Shown here: one piece after another, positions 1-7,544 of the stretch
Numbering within the stretch: the stretch's first letter is position 1
Layout of the letters: the number at the start of each line of letters is the position of its first letter
Origin: a virus
Virus record (IMG/VR): IMGVR_UViG_3300003321_000292
Coordinates: 1-40,995 of that record
Strand: one strand, 5' to 3'
DNA: 40,995 bases
Notes under the pieces: generated by a model
The model's database searches: none
The model's input: the letters and a program-made list of their open reading frames with translations, nothing else
What the model was told of the DNA's origin: nothing
Position numbers and translations under genes: made by a program

Positions 1-116
1 GCTTCTTTTGTGATGATGTCTCCCTGGCTGTCCAGAGAAGTTGTGGACGCGTAGCCGTAAACCATTCTTTGGTCGTCGTCTACCTTTTGGATTTCCGCAA
101 AAATTTGTAATTCCAT
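1..116 (-). CDS. Prohead protease, N-terminal part (continues at 40995 across the circle junction)
   Basis: Start ATG at 116-114, preceded by a GGGAG-type ribosome site. The 38 complete codons contain VYGYASTTSLDSQGD, the typical N-terminal strand of XkdF-like/HK97-type prohead serine proteases. The frame runs off base 1 after GC and resumes at base 40995 with A, giving KEA then LVEALPEYLKF. The joined protein is 465 residues. The good family match across the join is the main evidence that the molecule is circular and complete. It is the first gene after the late promoter at 171-143. Confidence 0.9.
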   Translation of the reverse strand, partial: MELQIFAEIQKVDDDQRMVYGYASTTSLDSQGDIITKE

Positions 117-142
117 TTGCCTAGGCTCCCTTGTATCATGCG

Positions 143-171
143 AATATAAATGAGTTAAAACAAAATGTAAA
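143..171 (-). promoter_or_regulatory. Late promoter for the capsid/tail operon
   Basis: On the minus strand, TTTACA (171-166) and TATATT (148-143) are separated by exactly 17 bp. Transcription would start near 136, about 20 bases before the prohead protease ATG. The -35 hexamer lies inside the repeated GTAAACAGTAAGTAAAC element, so that element may bind a regulator. Assigned from spacing and consensus only. Confidence 0.6.
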
Positions 172-183
172 CAGTAAGTAAAC
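162..183. repeat. Copy 1 of a 22-bp repeat overlapping the late promoter
   Basis: The element contains two direct GTAAAC hexamers 11 bp apart (about one helical turn), centred on AGTAA. It recurs with one mismatch in 22 at 11689-11710. Here it covers the -35 box of the late promoter, which suggests an operator. The binding protein is unknown. Confidence 0.45.
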
Positions 184-233
184 AAAAAAAGTTACTGCCT
201 ATTAACACTTAAGACAAAAAAAATCCGCTTCGC

Positions 234-374
234 TTAAATTCCAAACTCTTTTTTGGCTCTCTCAAAATCTTCTAAAGTTCTAATAGGCTTTGTTACCGGA
301 TATAACAAATCTTTTAATTGTGGCATTTTGATTTCATTTATTGTGTAATCAATTTTCTTCCGTATTTTCTTCAT
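234..374 (-). CDS. Small protein nested at the end of the portal gene
   Basis: A 46-residue frame whose ATG at 374-372 lies inside the 3' end of the portal-MuF gene, with purine-rich AAGAGACAG just upstream. The protein begins MKKIRKKIDYTINEIK, then has an acidic/basic helical tail ending in TLEDFERAKKEFGI. No family is recognised. Its overlap with the portal gene suggests translational coupling. The body after the portal stop looks coding (balanced residues, no low complexity), but existence rests on position and composition only. A shorter start at 326 would give 30 residues. Confidence 0.45.
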   Translation of the reverse strand: MKKIRKKIDYTINEIKMPQLKDLLYPVTKPIRTLEDFERAKKEFGI

Positions 375-2703
375 CTGTCTCTTGTTCAGGTTCTTCATTG
401 TCTTCCCCTTCAATTACGGACGGTACTAAATCACATCTACAGTTAGGATGATATGGGGGTGCATCATCGCCGCTTGGAAAATCTTCATCAAGTGGTATTA
501 CGCCAGCGTCAGCGTTTTCCTGACATTCATCATCATCGTCATAGTCGAATGATAAAAGGCTTTCTTTGCCTTGTACAACACCAGATTCTTTATAAGCACT
601 TAATGAGCCTTGCATATCAGCACGTTTAATCTCTGTGCGCGCAATGGTCTCGGCCCGTGAAGATGAAAACGCAAAATTGTTTTCAAGCTCATCGGCTAAG
701 TGGTCATTGCTCCAGCCTTCTTCGAGGGCTGTTGTGACTGTGCTACGCAGCATATCGCGGGTGCTATCCGTGATTGCCCATTTCGCGTTGGGATTTTCAA
801 TAAGGTCGCCCTCAGCAGTGTATCGCATACCCACAAGTTCGGCTGCCCTGCGCTTTGCATAGTCATTAGTAACAGCATCAGAGCTAGAAACAATTGTTTT
901 GTCATCGGCTATCCCTCCGAGTTGTAGTAAGGCGAGTTTCGCTCCATCTTCGCCCATGCTTTGCAGCATTTCCTCTACATCACCAACAATAACACTCCAA
1001 CCTTGAAAATCTATATCGTCCAGTATTTTTTGCACATCACTTGGAATATCTGCTTTGTTTATTTTTCCAATGATTTTCGCTGTTATTTTCTTTCCTTCTT
1101 TTTTTAAGAACTTGGAAAGATATTTTTTAAGTTGGAATGTTTTTTTATTTACAAGTGCGCGCTCACGATTAATACGTTTTAAAACACGCTTTTTTTTTTG
1201 GCGTTTTAATAGCTTCTGTTCTTCAGTATTTTTTTCCTCATCAGGTTTAGGTTTCTCTTTTTCTTTTTCGTTTACATTGGAATTATCTTGTAAACTCAAT
1301 TGCGCATTTTGTTGCATTTTGGCATCTTGATAATTTGGGTCTATTAAATCTTTTACAAACTCAACACCCATCGAACCATACACAGCGTTACTCATTCCAA
1401 TTGGGTCAAGTCCTAATTCTGCGCGTACTTCATCAACTGACTTCACACCATTACGAATATACAAATCGTTAATCTGTGATTGCGTGAGAGGGTCTTGGTC
1501 TTGTTCTTCTTTCCATGTAAATTCAACATCGGTATAACCAAAGTATTTGACAATAATTCCATTGATGAAGTTTTTAATCCAATTCATTAATGGCGTTAAA
1601 CCTTCCTCAACTGCTGTCTCTTGTGCGGTTTGTGCAGTTGCACGATTCATCTGTTTGATTAATGCTTGAGGCGAGATGTTAAAGCAATAGCATACGATAC
1701 GCGCGAGCCACTCATCATATTCGTCTTTTAAAGGGTTTTCGCGTGTTTCGTGAATCTGTGCGCCGCCAGCAATAAATTTGGCTTTTCTACGCTCACCCGT
1801 GTTGCCGCTCATGTAAGAGTCCCAAGCAATTTGGAAATCTTTTATCTGGTTTGTGTTCCAACTTTCAGGACAGGTGATAAACGCATCAGGTATATTTCCC
1901 TCGGTATAATATTGCAATTGAGAAAGCTGACGTCGAATTGCAATGTTAACGGTCATGATAATTTGTTCGACAGGTGAATAGCCGTACACTGTATTTGGTC
2001 TTAAGTTCCTGGGTGCATAAATCAATTCATCAAGTGAATAATCAACCGCTGGGATGCCTTTTAAAATCTGCTGATATGCAGGAGATGGGGGCAATGGCGT
2101 ACGACCACTATCGTCAATTAGCCTGCGAATAGTTGCGCCGTCCATAATCTCAAGTGAATATAACTTATTGCCGTTTGTAAATCGTGGGTAAAGAGTTGGC
2201 GCATCAATGACAAGTAAATCCTCCATCAACATTCTTAGCCATAAATCCCAGTTATTTAATTTGTCAGGGAATGCAAAAAACTTGGTGAGTTCGTCAATCT
2301 TTGCATTTTCTACATCCGCTTTTTTGTCTTTAGGAGAGATAATCCATTCAAGTTTTGATACTTGGTCTTTGCGTGTTTCAATGGCACAGCGTAGTAAATC
2401 GTAGTTATTGGCAAGTGCGCGTAATTCATACCAGCTAACGCCTGCAAGTACACGGTTTGAATAGTCAATGTTTTGAGCAACGCTAAAATCATACTGACGC
2501 CCTGCGACTTCTTGGGCTGCTGGCTGCATGGGTTGGCTTGGCCCCATCCATGTATCAGGTGTGACCCCTGAAATCATGTACTTAACGCCCTGCGTCACAC
2601 GTCTTATCAGTCCTTGCTCGATTGGTTTTTTGTTGCCTACTCTGTCAGGCAAATTGCTTTTAGGCGCATCGCGAGTATCGCTGTATATCACTCTATCTGC
2701 CAC
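349..2703 (-). CDS. Portal protein fused to a MuF-type minor head domain
   Basis: 784 residues, GTG start overlapping the end of terminase by 11 bp. Residues about 60-480 look like a phage portal: an early YELRALANNYDLLRCAIETR helix, then RNLRPNTVYGYSPVEQI and a long helical C-terminus. A Lys/Glu-rich linker at about 480-525 leads to a MuF domain with ETIARTE (685-691) and the metal-binding-like HPNCRC (752-757), followed by an acidic tail. The portal forms the dodecameric DNA gate; MuF domains are minor internal head proteins. They are usually two genes, so a single fused chain is notable. Fusion is seen directly in the frame; the domain names come from motif recognition. Confidence 0.88.
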   Translation of the reverse strand: MADRVIYSDTRDAPKSNLPDRVGNKKPIEQGLIRRVTQGVKYMISGVTPDTWMGPSQPMQPAAQEVAGRQYDFSVAQNIDYSNRVLAGVSWYELRALANNYDLLRCAIETRKDQVSKLEWIISPKDKKADVENAKIDELTKFFAFPDKLNNWDLWLRMLMEDLLVIDAPTLYPRFTNGNKLYSLEIMDGATIRRLIDDSGRTPLPPSPAYQQILKGIPAVDYSLDELIYAPRNLRPNTVYGYSPVEQIIMTVNIAIRRQLSQLQYYTEGNIPDAFITCPESWNTNQIKDFQIAWDSYMSGNTGERRKAKFIAGGAQIHETRENPLKDEYDEWLARIVCYCFNISPQALIKQMNRATAQTAQETAVEEGLTPLMNWIKNFINGIIVKYFGYTDVEFTWKEEQDQDPLTQSQINDLYIRNGVKSVDEVRAELGLDPIGMSNAVYGSMGVEFVKDLIDPNYQDAKMQQNAQLSLQDNSNVNEKEKEKPKPDEEKNTEEQKLLKRQKKKRVLKRINRERALVNKKTFQLKKYLSKFLKKEGKKITAKIIGKINKADIPSDVQKILDDIDFQGWSVIVGDVEEMLQSMGEDGAKLALLQLGGIADDKTIVSSSDAVTNDYAKRRAAELVGMRYTAEGDLIENPNAKWAITDSTRDMLRSTVTTALEEGWSNDHLADELENNFAFSSSRAETIARTEIKRADMQGSLSAYKESGVVQGKESLLSFDYDDDDECQENADAGVIPLDEDFPSGDDAPPYHPNCRCDLVPSVIEGEDNEEPEQETDEENTEEN

Positions 2704-4069
2704 TGTGTTGCTCCCTGTTATCTTGCTGCTCTTTCTCTCTGTCTTCCATTAGAGATTTGTAAAAATCAATCATTCCAGTTTCACTTAACAAAGCTAAATG
2801 ATTCAAAGCTTGCGTGAATGCGTCCACTCTATCATCATGCGCGCTATTAGGAAACAGTGCGCATTCTTCTATGAAGTCAAAAACCCAATCACCATTCTTG
2901 GGAAGAAAAACCCTTTTTGCTTCCAATATTCCTGTGACAGCATTTGCCCGTGCAATTTTATCTTTGTCTATTTTTATTGCTCTGATTGGCAATCGTGTAT
3001 CACGCTGTAGTTCTTGTATTAAACTCTGTCCACTTGCTTTATCTTCAATCAAAATCCTATTTGGTTTATATTTATCAGCAAGCGCAATTGCTGTGCTTTT
3101 AAGCTCAGGATATTCCACCTTGTTACACCAGCAATGTAATAAGTAATACCCATCTTTTGCAACACCAACAGTGATACAAACACTATTGTCGCTTTCTTCT
3201 TTTGCTTTAAAAGCGGTGTCCCATGACTGGATAATCTCACTGAAAACTGGCTCTTGTTCGTAATACTGCCAATATTCACGCTTTAAGATTGACCCTTCTT
3301 GTTGAGCATTCCAGTCACCTTCAAGCCATGCACGGACCAACCACGCAGCCCCAGAACCCATTAAACGATTGCGATAATTCGGGTCGTTCTGACACAAAAT
3401 CTTGTTATCTTCGAGACGTGATGGAATGTAAACACGAAAAACTCTTGTGTTCGTATCATAGAATGGTTTTAAAGGCGGAGAGGGTTTGATATATCTGTCT
3501 TTTATCCATGTATGCCCAACACCACCAGGGTTACCCGTTGCAACAAGCTGACAAGGCACACCGTGCGGACTTCTTAATGTTGCTCTTATTTTGTCGATAG
3601 CGTCAGAAGTCGCCCAGTTTCCCAACTCATCAAATACAACAAACGTGTAACTATGCCCTTGATACTTCATCGCATCGTCATCGTTTTCCAAAAAGCGCAT
3701 TTTTAATTTTGCGCCGTTTGGCATCGTCCAAACCTTTTTTGAAGCTTTAAACTCAGCCCCTAATGGAAAAAATATTTCATAGGAGCGATTAATCACTTCA
3801 TCAAGTTCAGGCATTGACCGCCTGAATAATATTCCTTTGGCATTCGCTCCATAACGTCCGCAATGCCCAAGCCATTTGCCAAGGATGCCATCAGTCTTCC
3901 CCCCACCTCGCGCACCACCGAAGAAAATATCTTCAACTGGACACGTCATCAGCAGGGTTTGTGGCCCCGCTTGCGGCTTCCAAATTATTCTTTGTCCAGT
4001 CTTCAAGCGAAGATTCTGCGGGGATAACGGCAACAAATCCTGTGTGTGAGTGTTCGATTGCATCTCCAT
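2693..4069 (-). CDS. terL: Terminase large subunit
   Basis: Packaging motor ATPase and headful or cos nuclease, 458 residues from this start. Visible motifs: WKPQAGPQT near the N-terminus, Walker A GGARGGGKT (residues 51-59), Walker B VVFDE, and nuclease-domain acids in SWDTAF, ILIEDKASGQ and HDDRVDAF. The GPQ segment is normal in this family, so the start must lie upstream of the internal ATG at 3949. ATG 4069, preceded by AGGAAAAG, is preferred. This makes a 137-bp overlap with the terminase small subunit gene in another frame, which is longer than usual. The frame stays open up to 4132. Confidence 0.92.
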   Translation of the reverse strand: MEMQSNTHTQDLLPLSPQNLRLKTGQRIIWKPQAGPQTLLMTCPVEDIFFGGARGGGKTDGILGKWLGHCGRYGANAKGILFRRSMPELDEVINRSYEIFFPLGAEFKASKKVWTMPNGAKLKMRFLENDDDAMKYQGHSYTFVVFDELGNWATSDAIDKIRATLRSPHGVPCQLVATGNPGGVGHTWIKDRYIKPSPPLKPFYDTNTRVFRVYIPSRLEDNKILCQNDPNYRNRLMGSGAAWLVRAWLEGDWNAQQEGSILKREYWQYYEQEPVFSEIIQSWDTAFKAKEESDNSVCITVGVAKDGYYLLHCWCNKVEYPELKSTAIALADKYKPNRILIEDKASGQSLIQELQRDTRLPIRAIKIDKDKIARANAVTGILEAKRVFLPKNGDWVFDFIEECALFPNSAHDDRVDAFTQALNHLALLSETGMIDFYKSLMEDREKEQQDNREQHSGR

Positions 4070-4493
4070 CTTTTCCTGTATGCTCTGCCGTAATTTTATC
4101 GCCGTATTTCTTAGGCAATAATTTGCTGGCAATCCATTTCCTTGTGTCTACTCGAAGCTTTGAACGTTGAATCACGTCGTAGTTTGTTCTTTCATGTCCT
4201 GTTTCATCATCAATGATAGTATCAAGCCGACCATCATCCGCGATATCAATCATCTCATCTATCATAAGTTCGGCTTGAAGCTCTTTAGCGCGCGCGTATT
4301 TGTCGGAAAAAATAGGATTACTGAAAACCCACTCATGAATCGTATCTCTGCAAGGAAAGTCAGGGTTTTCCTTACAAAGATGCGAAAGACCGCGTGTAGA
4401 ATTAGCAATCGCCGTGCAAATTTTATTGGCTAATTCTTCACTATACAGCGTAGGTCTACCCTGTTTTTTTACGGCTTTTGCTTTATCAGGCAT
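3933..4493 (-). CDS. terS: Terminase small subunit
   Basis: 186 residues. Start MPDKAKAVKKQGRPTLYSEE was chosen at ATG 4493, which overlaps the stop of the preceding gene (ATGCCTGA). The N-terminus RPTLYSEELANKIC followed by a helix-turn-helix-like region and RDTIHEWVFSNPIFSDKYARA is typical of phage small terminases that read out short DNA-binding folds. The middle (QRSKLRVDTRKWIASKLLPKKYGDK) also matches this group. It binds the packaging site and recruits the large subunit, encoded immediately downstream. Confidence 0.85.
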   Translation of the reverse strand: MPDKAKAVKKQGRPTLYSEELANKICTAIANSTRGLSHLCKENPDFPCRDTIHEWVFSNPIFSDKYARAKELQAELMIDEMIDIADDGRLDTIIDDETGHERTNYDVIQRSKLRVDTRKWIASKLLPKKYGDKITAEHTGKDGDAIEHSHTGFVAVIPAESSLEDWTKNNLEAASGATNPADDVSS

Positions 4494-4866
4494 ACAATAA
4501 CGGAATCTGTACAAATGTTATTACGGTATCTTGTCCCTGCGATACAGATGAGATGACCTGTACTGCGTCAATACCTGCAAAGACACCTGCTGGGACAGGA
4601 TAATAACCGTTAGCACTCACGCCGCTTAATGTAAAGGCAGCCTGCTCACTGTCATAAACCGTTTTTGTGGCGTTACCTGATGAATCACCAAGACCAATTT
4701 TTTTAAACGTTAAATCACCCGTTGTGAAAGCGGCTGGTGTTTCAATGGCAATGACATTCATGCCTTGAATATTAAAAATATTACTCTGCGTTTTACCGCT
4801 TGGGATGGTTGCAGTGATTGTCCCTTGTGTTGCAATACGCTTTTGAAAATCTGTATTTGATGGCAT
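4486..4866 (-). CDS. Structural protein of unknown role, upstream of terminase
   Basis: 126 residues from ATG 4866 (MPSNTDFQKRIATQGTI). Rich in Thr, Val, Gly and Ala with beta-prone stretches (SNIFNIQGMNVIAIETPAAF, DTVITFVQIPLLYA) and no membrane helix. It sits between a fibre-like protein and the small terminase subunit, overlapping the latter by 8 bp. The composition suggests a virion beta-sandwich protein such as head decoration or a fibre accessory; this is inference, with no clear family recognised. Confidence 0.6.
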   Translation of the reverse strand: MPSNTDFQKRIATQGTITATIPSGKTQSNIFNIQGMNVIAIETPAAFTTGDLTFKKIGLGDSSGNATKTVYDSEQAAFTLSGVSANGYYPVPAGVFAGIDAVQVISSVSQGQDTVITFVQIPLLYA

Positions 4867-4868
4867 CC

Positions 4869-5321
4869 TTAAACTCCTCCGAAAACGTCCCAAGCATTAA
4901 CGCCAGCATTAATTTCAGATAATGAAATTCCTGCATCCCCAGTAGAGCTTGCACCTGTTGCTGTATTTCCTGCGATTGTATCTGAACCCTCAGCAACGAT
5001 TGTGCCACCACCTGCGCCCCGTGTTCGTATAAGACAGCTAAAACCAACAGCTAATGTTTCAGTATCTTGCTCTGGCAAAGTAATGGTAACTGCTGAAGCA
5101 TTTGTGAAGATGATTGCTTTGCCATTATCTGAGGCTGTGAGCGTGTATGTAGTACCTGTTTGAATATTAGGGACAAAAGGCGTGACCTTCGTAAATTCAT
5201 CAATATCAGATACCAAGGCAAGACCTGTCGTTCCTCCCTGGTCACCCAAAAGCTTTTCAGTACCATCAAGGGGATTTACAAAATCGGGAATGTCTTGAAC
5301 TTCAACTTGTGGAGTTGCCAT
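4869..5321 (-). CDS. Fibre- or decoration-like beta protein
   Basis: 150 residues, ATG at 5321. The central part (YTLTASDNGKAIIFTNASAV then TITLPEQDTETLAVGFSC and IRTRGAGGGTIVAEGSDTIA) is a pattern often found near the tips of phage tail or head fibres. A similar C-terminal pattern occurs in the 210-residue protein at 26546-27178, at the other end of the operon. No catalytic motifs. Its place ahead of terminase is unusual for a tail fibre and leaves a capsid fibre possible. Confidence 0.6.
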   Translation of the reverse strand: MATPQVEVQDIPDFVNPLDGTEKLLGDQGGTTGLALVSDIDEFTKVTPFVPNIQTGTTYTLTASDNGKAIIFTNASAVTITLPEQDTETLAVGFSCLIRTRGAGGGTIVAEGSDTIAGNTATGASSTGDAGISLSEINAGVNAWDVFGGV

Positions 5322-5333
5322 AATTTTTGCGTC

Positions 5334-5531
5334 CTATGCTGAGATAAATTGCCCATCGCTTGTCTTAATCATACGGCCAAGATTATCTGATAATGCCCTC
5401 GTGCCGCTTGTCAAAATAAACGCTCCTGTGTTTGTAGTAATATATTGCTTTTGATTTGTTGCGATAAATCGGGATGTACCAACGATGATGGGATTGCTCC
5501 CCGTTTCAAAAAACAAGACAAGTTTTTTCAT
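5334..5531 (-). CDS. Small protein of unknown function
   Basis: 65 residues, MKKLVLFFETGSNPIIVGTS at the start, then Thr/Ser-rich with short repeats (RFIATNQKQYITTNTG, RMIKTSDGQFIS) that look like successive beta hairpins. Lies between the CII-like regulator and the fibre-like protein, same strand, 12-18 bp spacing. Probably a small virion protein; not recognised. Confidence 0.5.
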   Translation of the reverse strand: MKKLVLFFETGSNPIIVGTSRFIATNQKQYITTNTGAFILTSGTRALSDNLGRMIKTSDGQFISA

Positions 5532-5549
5532 GGCATTCCCTTTTAAAAT

Positions 5550-5975
5550 CTAATCGCTTCCTGTTACCCTCTTAATTTTATTTTTTAAAACTTCTTTTCT
5601 GTGAAGTTTTTCAAATAGATTTCTGTGAAGATTTGCAATATCTTCATCCAAGTCTATCATTTCTTTTTCTGCAATTTTGCCTGATTCGCTTTCAATGCGT
5701 TCAGGCATTTCATACCCTAATTCGTGGCAAATGTACCGGAGTGTGTTATCAACACAGCCAATCTCCTTTGCGCCGTTAATAAATTCTGTTACAGTAAGAC
5801 TTGGCCTTCTCTTTGGGTCAAGCTTATAATGTAAATAATCATACGCTTGTTTGTCGCTTCTGTTTTTCCACATGATTGAAGCAAACTTCTGACGATTCAG
5901 AGGTGATTCATCTAAATCAGCCGTGAAAGCTTCTTCAAAGCATGTAAATACTTCCTTTTTTTTAACGTTGGACAT
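5550..5975 (-). CDS. CII-like phage regulatory protein
   Basis: 141 residues. The segment KQAYDYLHYKLDPKRRPSLT followed by VTEFINGAKEIG and LRYICHELGYEM resembles the phage CII regulator family, which has a short helical DNA-binding core that ends in a helix-rich tail. A coiled-coil-like tail (residues 100-135) could oligomerise. The gene is divergent from the CI-like repressor with a 110-bp intergenic region, the classical place for a Cro/CII switch protein, and heads the whole minus-strand structural run. It ends in RVTGSD, close to the RVTGDEVD tail of the ribbon-helix-helix protein at 15553-15756. Family call is moderate. Confidence 0.6.
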   Translation of the reverse strand: MSNVKKKEVFTCFEEAFTADLDESPLNRQKFASIMWKNRSDKQAYDYLHYKLDPKRRPSLTVTEFINGAKEIGCVDNTLRYICHELGYEMPERIESESGKIAEKEMIDLDEDIANLHRNLFEKLHRKEVLKNKIKRVTGSD

Positions 5976-5990
5976 TCCTTATCCCCTTAT

Positions 5991-6006
5991 TTTGCGATTG
6001 CGCAAA
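5991..6006. promoter_or_regulatory. Putative operator between CII-like and CI-like genes
   Basis: Inverted repeat TTTGCG-ATTG-CGCAAA in the divergent control region. Related half-sites follow (TTGTGCATCAAAT and TTGTGTAAATG at about 6020-6045). A set of repeated half-sites between two divergent regulators is expected of a lysogeny switch. The binding protein is inferred to be the CI-like product. Confidence 0.45.
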
Positions 6007-6085
6007 TCTTTTTTTTGAATTGTGCATCAAATTTGTGTAAATGTTAATAGATAAAAAACATTTTTTGTTACATTCAGGAAACATT

Positions 6086-6733
6086 ATGACCCCTATAGAC
6101 ATTTTTGGAAAGAACCTCAAGGCTATCAGAAAAGCTAAAAAAATATCAGCCAGTGAGCTTGCAAGATTGACAAATTTTACAAGAAGCTATATTTCAAGAA
6201 TTGAAAATGAATTACATAATCGACCTGTTTATCCCACTGTTAAAAAAATAGCTGATGCGCTTAATGTTTCTGTTGATATGTTGCTATACGGCAAAGAATA
6301 TAAAAATTTTGAGAACTTTGATAGAGTAGTGAACTTTGCGCCCATAGTGAAATGGGACGAGATTGAGGATTGGCTAACACAGGGAGATAGTATGTTGAGT
6401 AAAAGGGTATTTGAACATGTAGCTTTATCATCTGACAGAAAAAAAGATTGCTTTGTTGTGAAGGTCGAATCAGATGTCATGCAGAGTAAAGGCGGTATCA
6501 CTTTCAATCCAGGTGATTACGTCATCGTCGAACCTGCAAAAGATGCTGACAATGGCAAGTTTGTCATCTGTAAGTATGGTCAAAATGATACTCCCGTTTT
6601 AAGGCAGCTATTCAAAGCTGAAGGACGCATCACATTAAATTGTCTTAATGATAAATATGGACATAATGTATTTGATGATTTATCAAAAATTGAGATATTG
6701 GGTGTTGTCGTCGAACGTCGTATCATGATATAA
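6086..6733 (+). CDS. CI-like repressor with degenerate S24 peptidase domain
   Basis: 215 residues from ATG 6086, preceded by AGGAAA. The N-terminal Cro/CI helix-turn-helix (FGKNLKAIRKAKKISASEL, then ARLTNFTRSYISRIENE) is followed by a LexA/CI-type C-terminal domain. In that family the catalytic Ser lies in an S-M pair and the Lys in a V/F-K-K/R-L strand. Here the aligned segments read ESDVMQSKGG and PVLRQLFKAEG, so Ser is Val and Lys is Arg or Gln. The protein should repress and dimerise but not self-cleave. It should hold off the minus-strand operon. An earlier in-frame ATG at 6041 lacks a good ribosome site. Confidence 0.85.
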   Translation: MTPIDIFGKNLKAIRKAKKISASELARLTNFTRSYISRIENELHNRPVYPTVKKIADALNVSVDMLLYGKEYKNFENFDRVVNFAPIVKWDEIEDWLTQGDSMLSKRVFEHVALSSDRKKDCFVVKVESDVMQSKGGITFNPGDYVIVEPAKDADNGKFVICKYGQNDTPVLRQLFKAEGRITLNCLNDKYGHNVFDDLSKIEILGVVVERRIMI

Positions 6734-6739
6734 AGCCGA

Positions 6740-6770
6740 GCGGTCTTAATGATTAAGACTGCTTTTTTTT
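6740..6770 (+). terminator. Intrinsic terminator after the CI-like gene
   Basis: Stem 6740-6749 pairs with 6753-6762 (one G-T pair) around a 3-base loop and is followed by eight T residues. It lies 7 bp after the repressor stop codon and separates the repressor from the origin region. Confidence 0.85.
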
Positions 6771-6794
6771 ATCTCTGAAAAAAAACTCTCTAAA

Positions 6795-6820
6795 CCATGT
6801 CTTTAATGTCTTGAAGTCTT
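6795..6820 (+). repeat. Origin direct repeat, copy 1
   Basis: 26-base element built from CCATGTCTT, AATGTCTTG and AAGTCTT. It matches 21 of 26 positions with 7242-7267, the differences being mostly C/T. Each copy has an internal ATGTCYT repeated about every 9-10 bases. Likely a protein-binding iteron. Confidence 0.5.
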
Positions 6821-6930
6821 TTGGATTTTTTAACCGTCTATTTTATCCATAGGTTGGATATTTTAAGGGGCTATTTTAGCCAAACATCATGCGACCGTTT
6901 TATTGATAGTCGATAAAATCGTCTGAAAAG

Positions 6931-6939
6931 TTATCCACA
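6931..6939 (+). promoter_or_regulatory. DnaA box 1
   Basis: Perfect TTATCCACA. One of three plus-strand boxes between the repressor and Rep genes; a fourth, in the opposite orientation, lies in the Rep leader. Confidence 0.75.
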
Positions 6940-7039
6940 GATTCACTTGATAAACCTGTTAATAAAATCTTATTTGTAAGTAATTTGCTTACATAAACTC
7001 ACTTGTTTAATTTTTGACCATTTTTCCGATGTCGGCAAA

Positions 7040-7054
7040 TAGGTATGATACCTA
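7040..7054. repeat. Inverted repeat TAGGTAT-G-ATACCTA
   Basis: A 7-bp perfect inverted repeat around a single base. Related sequences GGTACGATAC and GGTATCGTAC occur at 7179-7215. Size and symmetry fit an operator for a dimeric regulator, either Rep itself or the CI-like repressor. Confidence 0.45.
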
Positions 7055-7122
7055 CCCGTTAAACAGTGAGGTATGGTTTCTTACCCAGTTTATCACATCT
7101 CATTCACGGTTAAGCTCACTTT

Positions 7123-7168
7123 GTGAAAGTGTGAAACTTGGCGTGAAAAAATGAATGAAAACGTGAAA
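7123..7168 (+). repeat. Cluster of GTGAAA repeats
   Basis: GTGAAA occurs at 7123, 7131, 7143 and 7163, with an ATGAAA between the last two. The 20-bp distance between 7143 and 7163 and the 8-bp distance between the first two fit phased binding sites. Possible short iterons. Confidence 0.4.
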
Positions 7169-7179
7169 ATAAAATATAG

Positions 7180-7215
7180 GTACGATACTCACTCACTTTT
7201 GAATAGGTATCGTAC
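7180..7215. repeat. Inverted repeat GTACGATAC / GTATCGTAC
   Basis: Two perfectly complementary 9-mers at 7180-7188 and 7207-7215, separated by 18 bp. Each resembles half of the 7040-7054 element. As DNA this could be two operator sites about 27 bp apart; as RNA, a weak hairpin. Confidence 0.45.
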
Positions 7216-7241
7216 TTTTGACAAGAAGTTAATTTTTATAT

Positions 7242-7267
7242 CCATGTCCTGCATGTCCTGAAGTCCT
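7242..7267 (+). repeat. Origin direct repeat, copy 2
   Basis: Second copy of the 6795-6820 element, containing ATGTCCTG twice at 9-base spacing and then AAGTCCT. It lies 31 bp before DnaA box 2. Confidence 0.5.
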
Positions 7268-7297
7268 ACCAAGGGTAAAATTTGTACCCCTCTTGAG

Positions 7298-7306
7298 TTA
7301 TCCACA
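7298..7306 (+). promoter_or_regulatory. DnaA box 2
   Basis: Perfect TTATCCACA, immediately before an AT-rich stretch that would be the natural place for duplex opening. Confidence 0.75.
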
Positions 7307-7372
7307 GATTTAATGCCTTTTATTCAAAAAACACAAAACAAACAGAATATTTAAAGACAGTATTATTTTGAC

Positions 7373-7409
7373 GGGACAGGTTTTTTAATACAGTAAGGGA
7401 CAAGTTTTT
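7373..7409 (+). repeat. Iteron-like direct repeats GGGACARGTTTTT
   Basis: Two 13-base copies at 7373-7385 and 7397-7409, identical at 12 positions and 24 bp apart start to start. The spacing is close to that of plasmid iterons (about two helical turns). They lie between DnaA boxes 2 and 3. Confidence 0.5.
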
Positions 7410-7437
7410 AGAAAGACTCTTGGGTTTATGAACAGGG

Positions 7438-7446
7438 TTATGCACA
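7438..7446 (+). promoter_or_regulatory. DnaA box 3
   Basis: TTATGCACA, which fits the TTATNCACA consensus. Same orientation as boxes 1 and 2. Confidence 0.65.
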
Positions 7447-7544
7447 GAAAAGGAAATTTTAAAAAAAATAAGTCAACGCAACTGCGAAAAATAGGTTCGT
7501 AATTGCGAAAATTTGAGTTTAAACCACGGGCTTTCCTTCTGTGG

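Larger units (their letters stand above)
6780..7470. other. Probable replication origin region
   Basis: About 770 bp without a gene between the repressor terminator and the Rep gene. It holds three perfect DnaA boxes, several short direct repeats, two inverted repeats and an AT-rich stretch (7307-7371). The repeats are listed separately. No coding frame here is convincing. The combination next to a Rep gene is what an iteron-type or DnaA-assisted plasmid origin looks like; the exact initiation site cannot be read from sequence. Confidence 0.65.

Noticed and set aside
200-233. Minus-strand terminator after the small gene at 234-374 (T-run near 210)
   Set aside because: There is a T-run, but the stem before it is only a few base pairs, so it is not a convincing intrinsic terminator.
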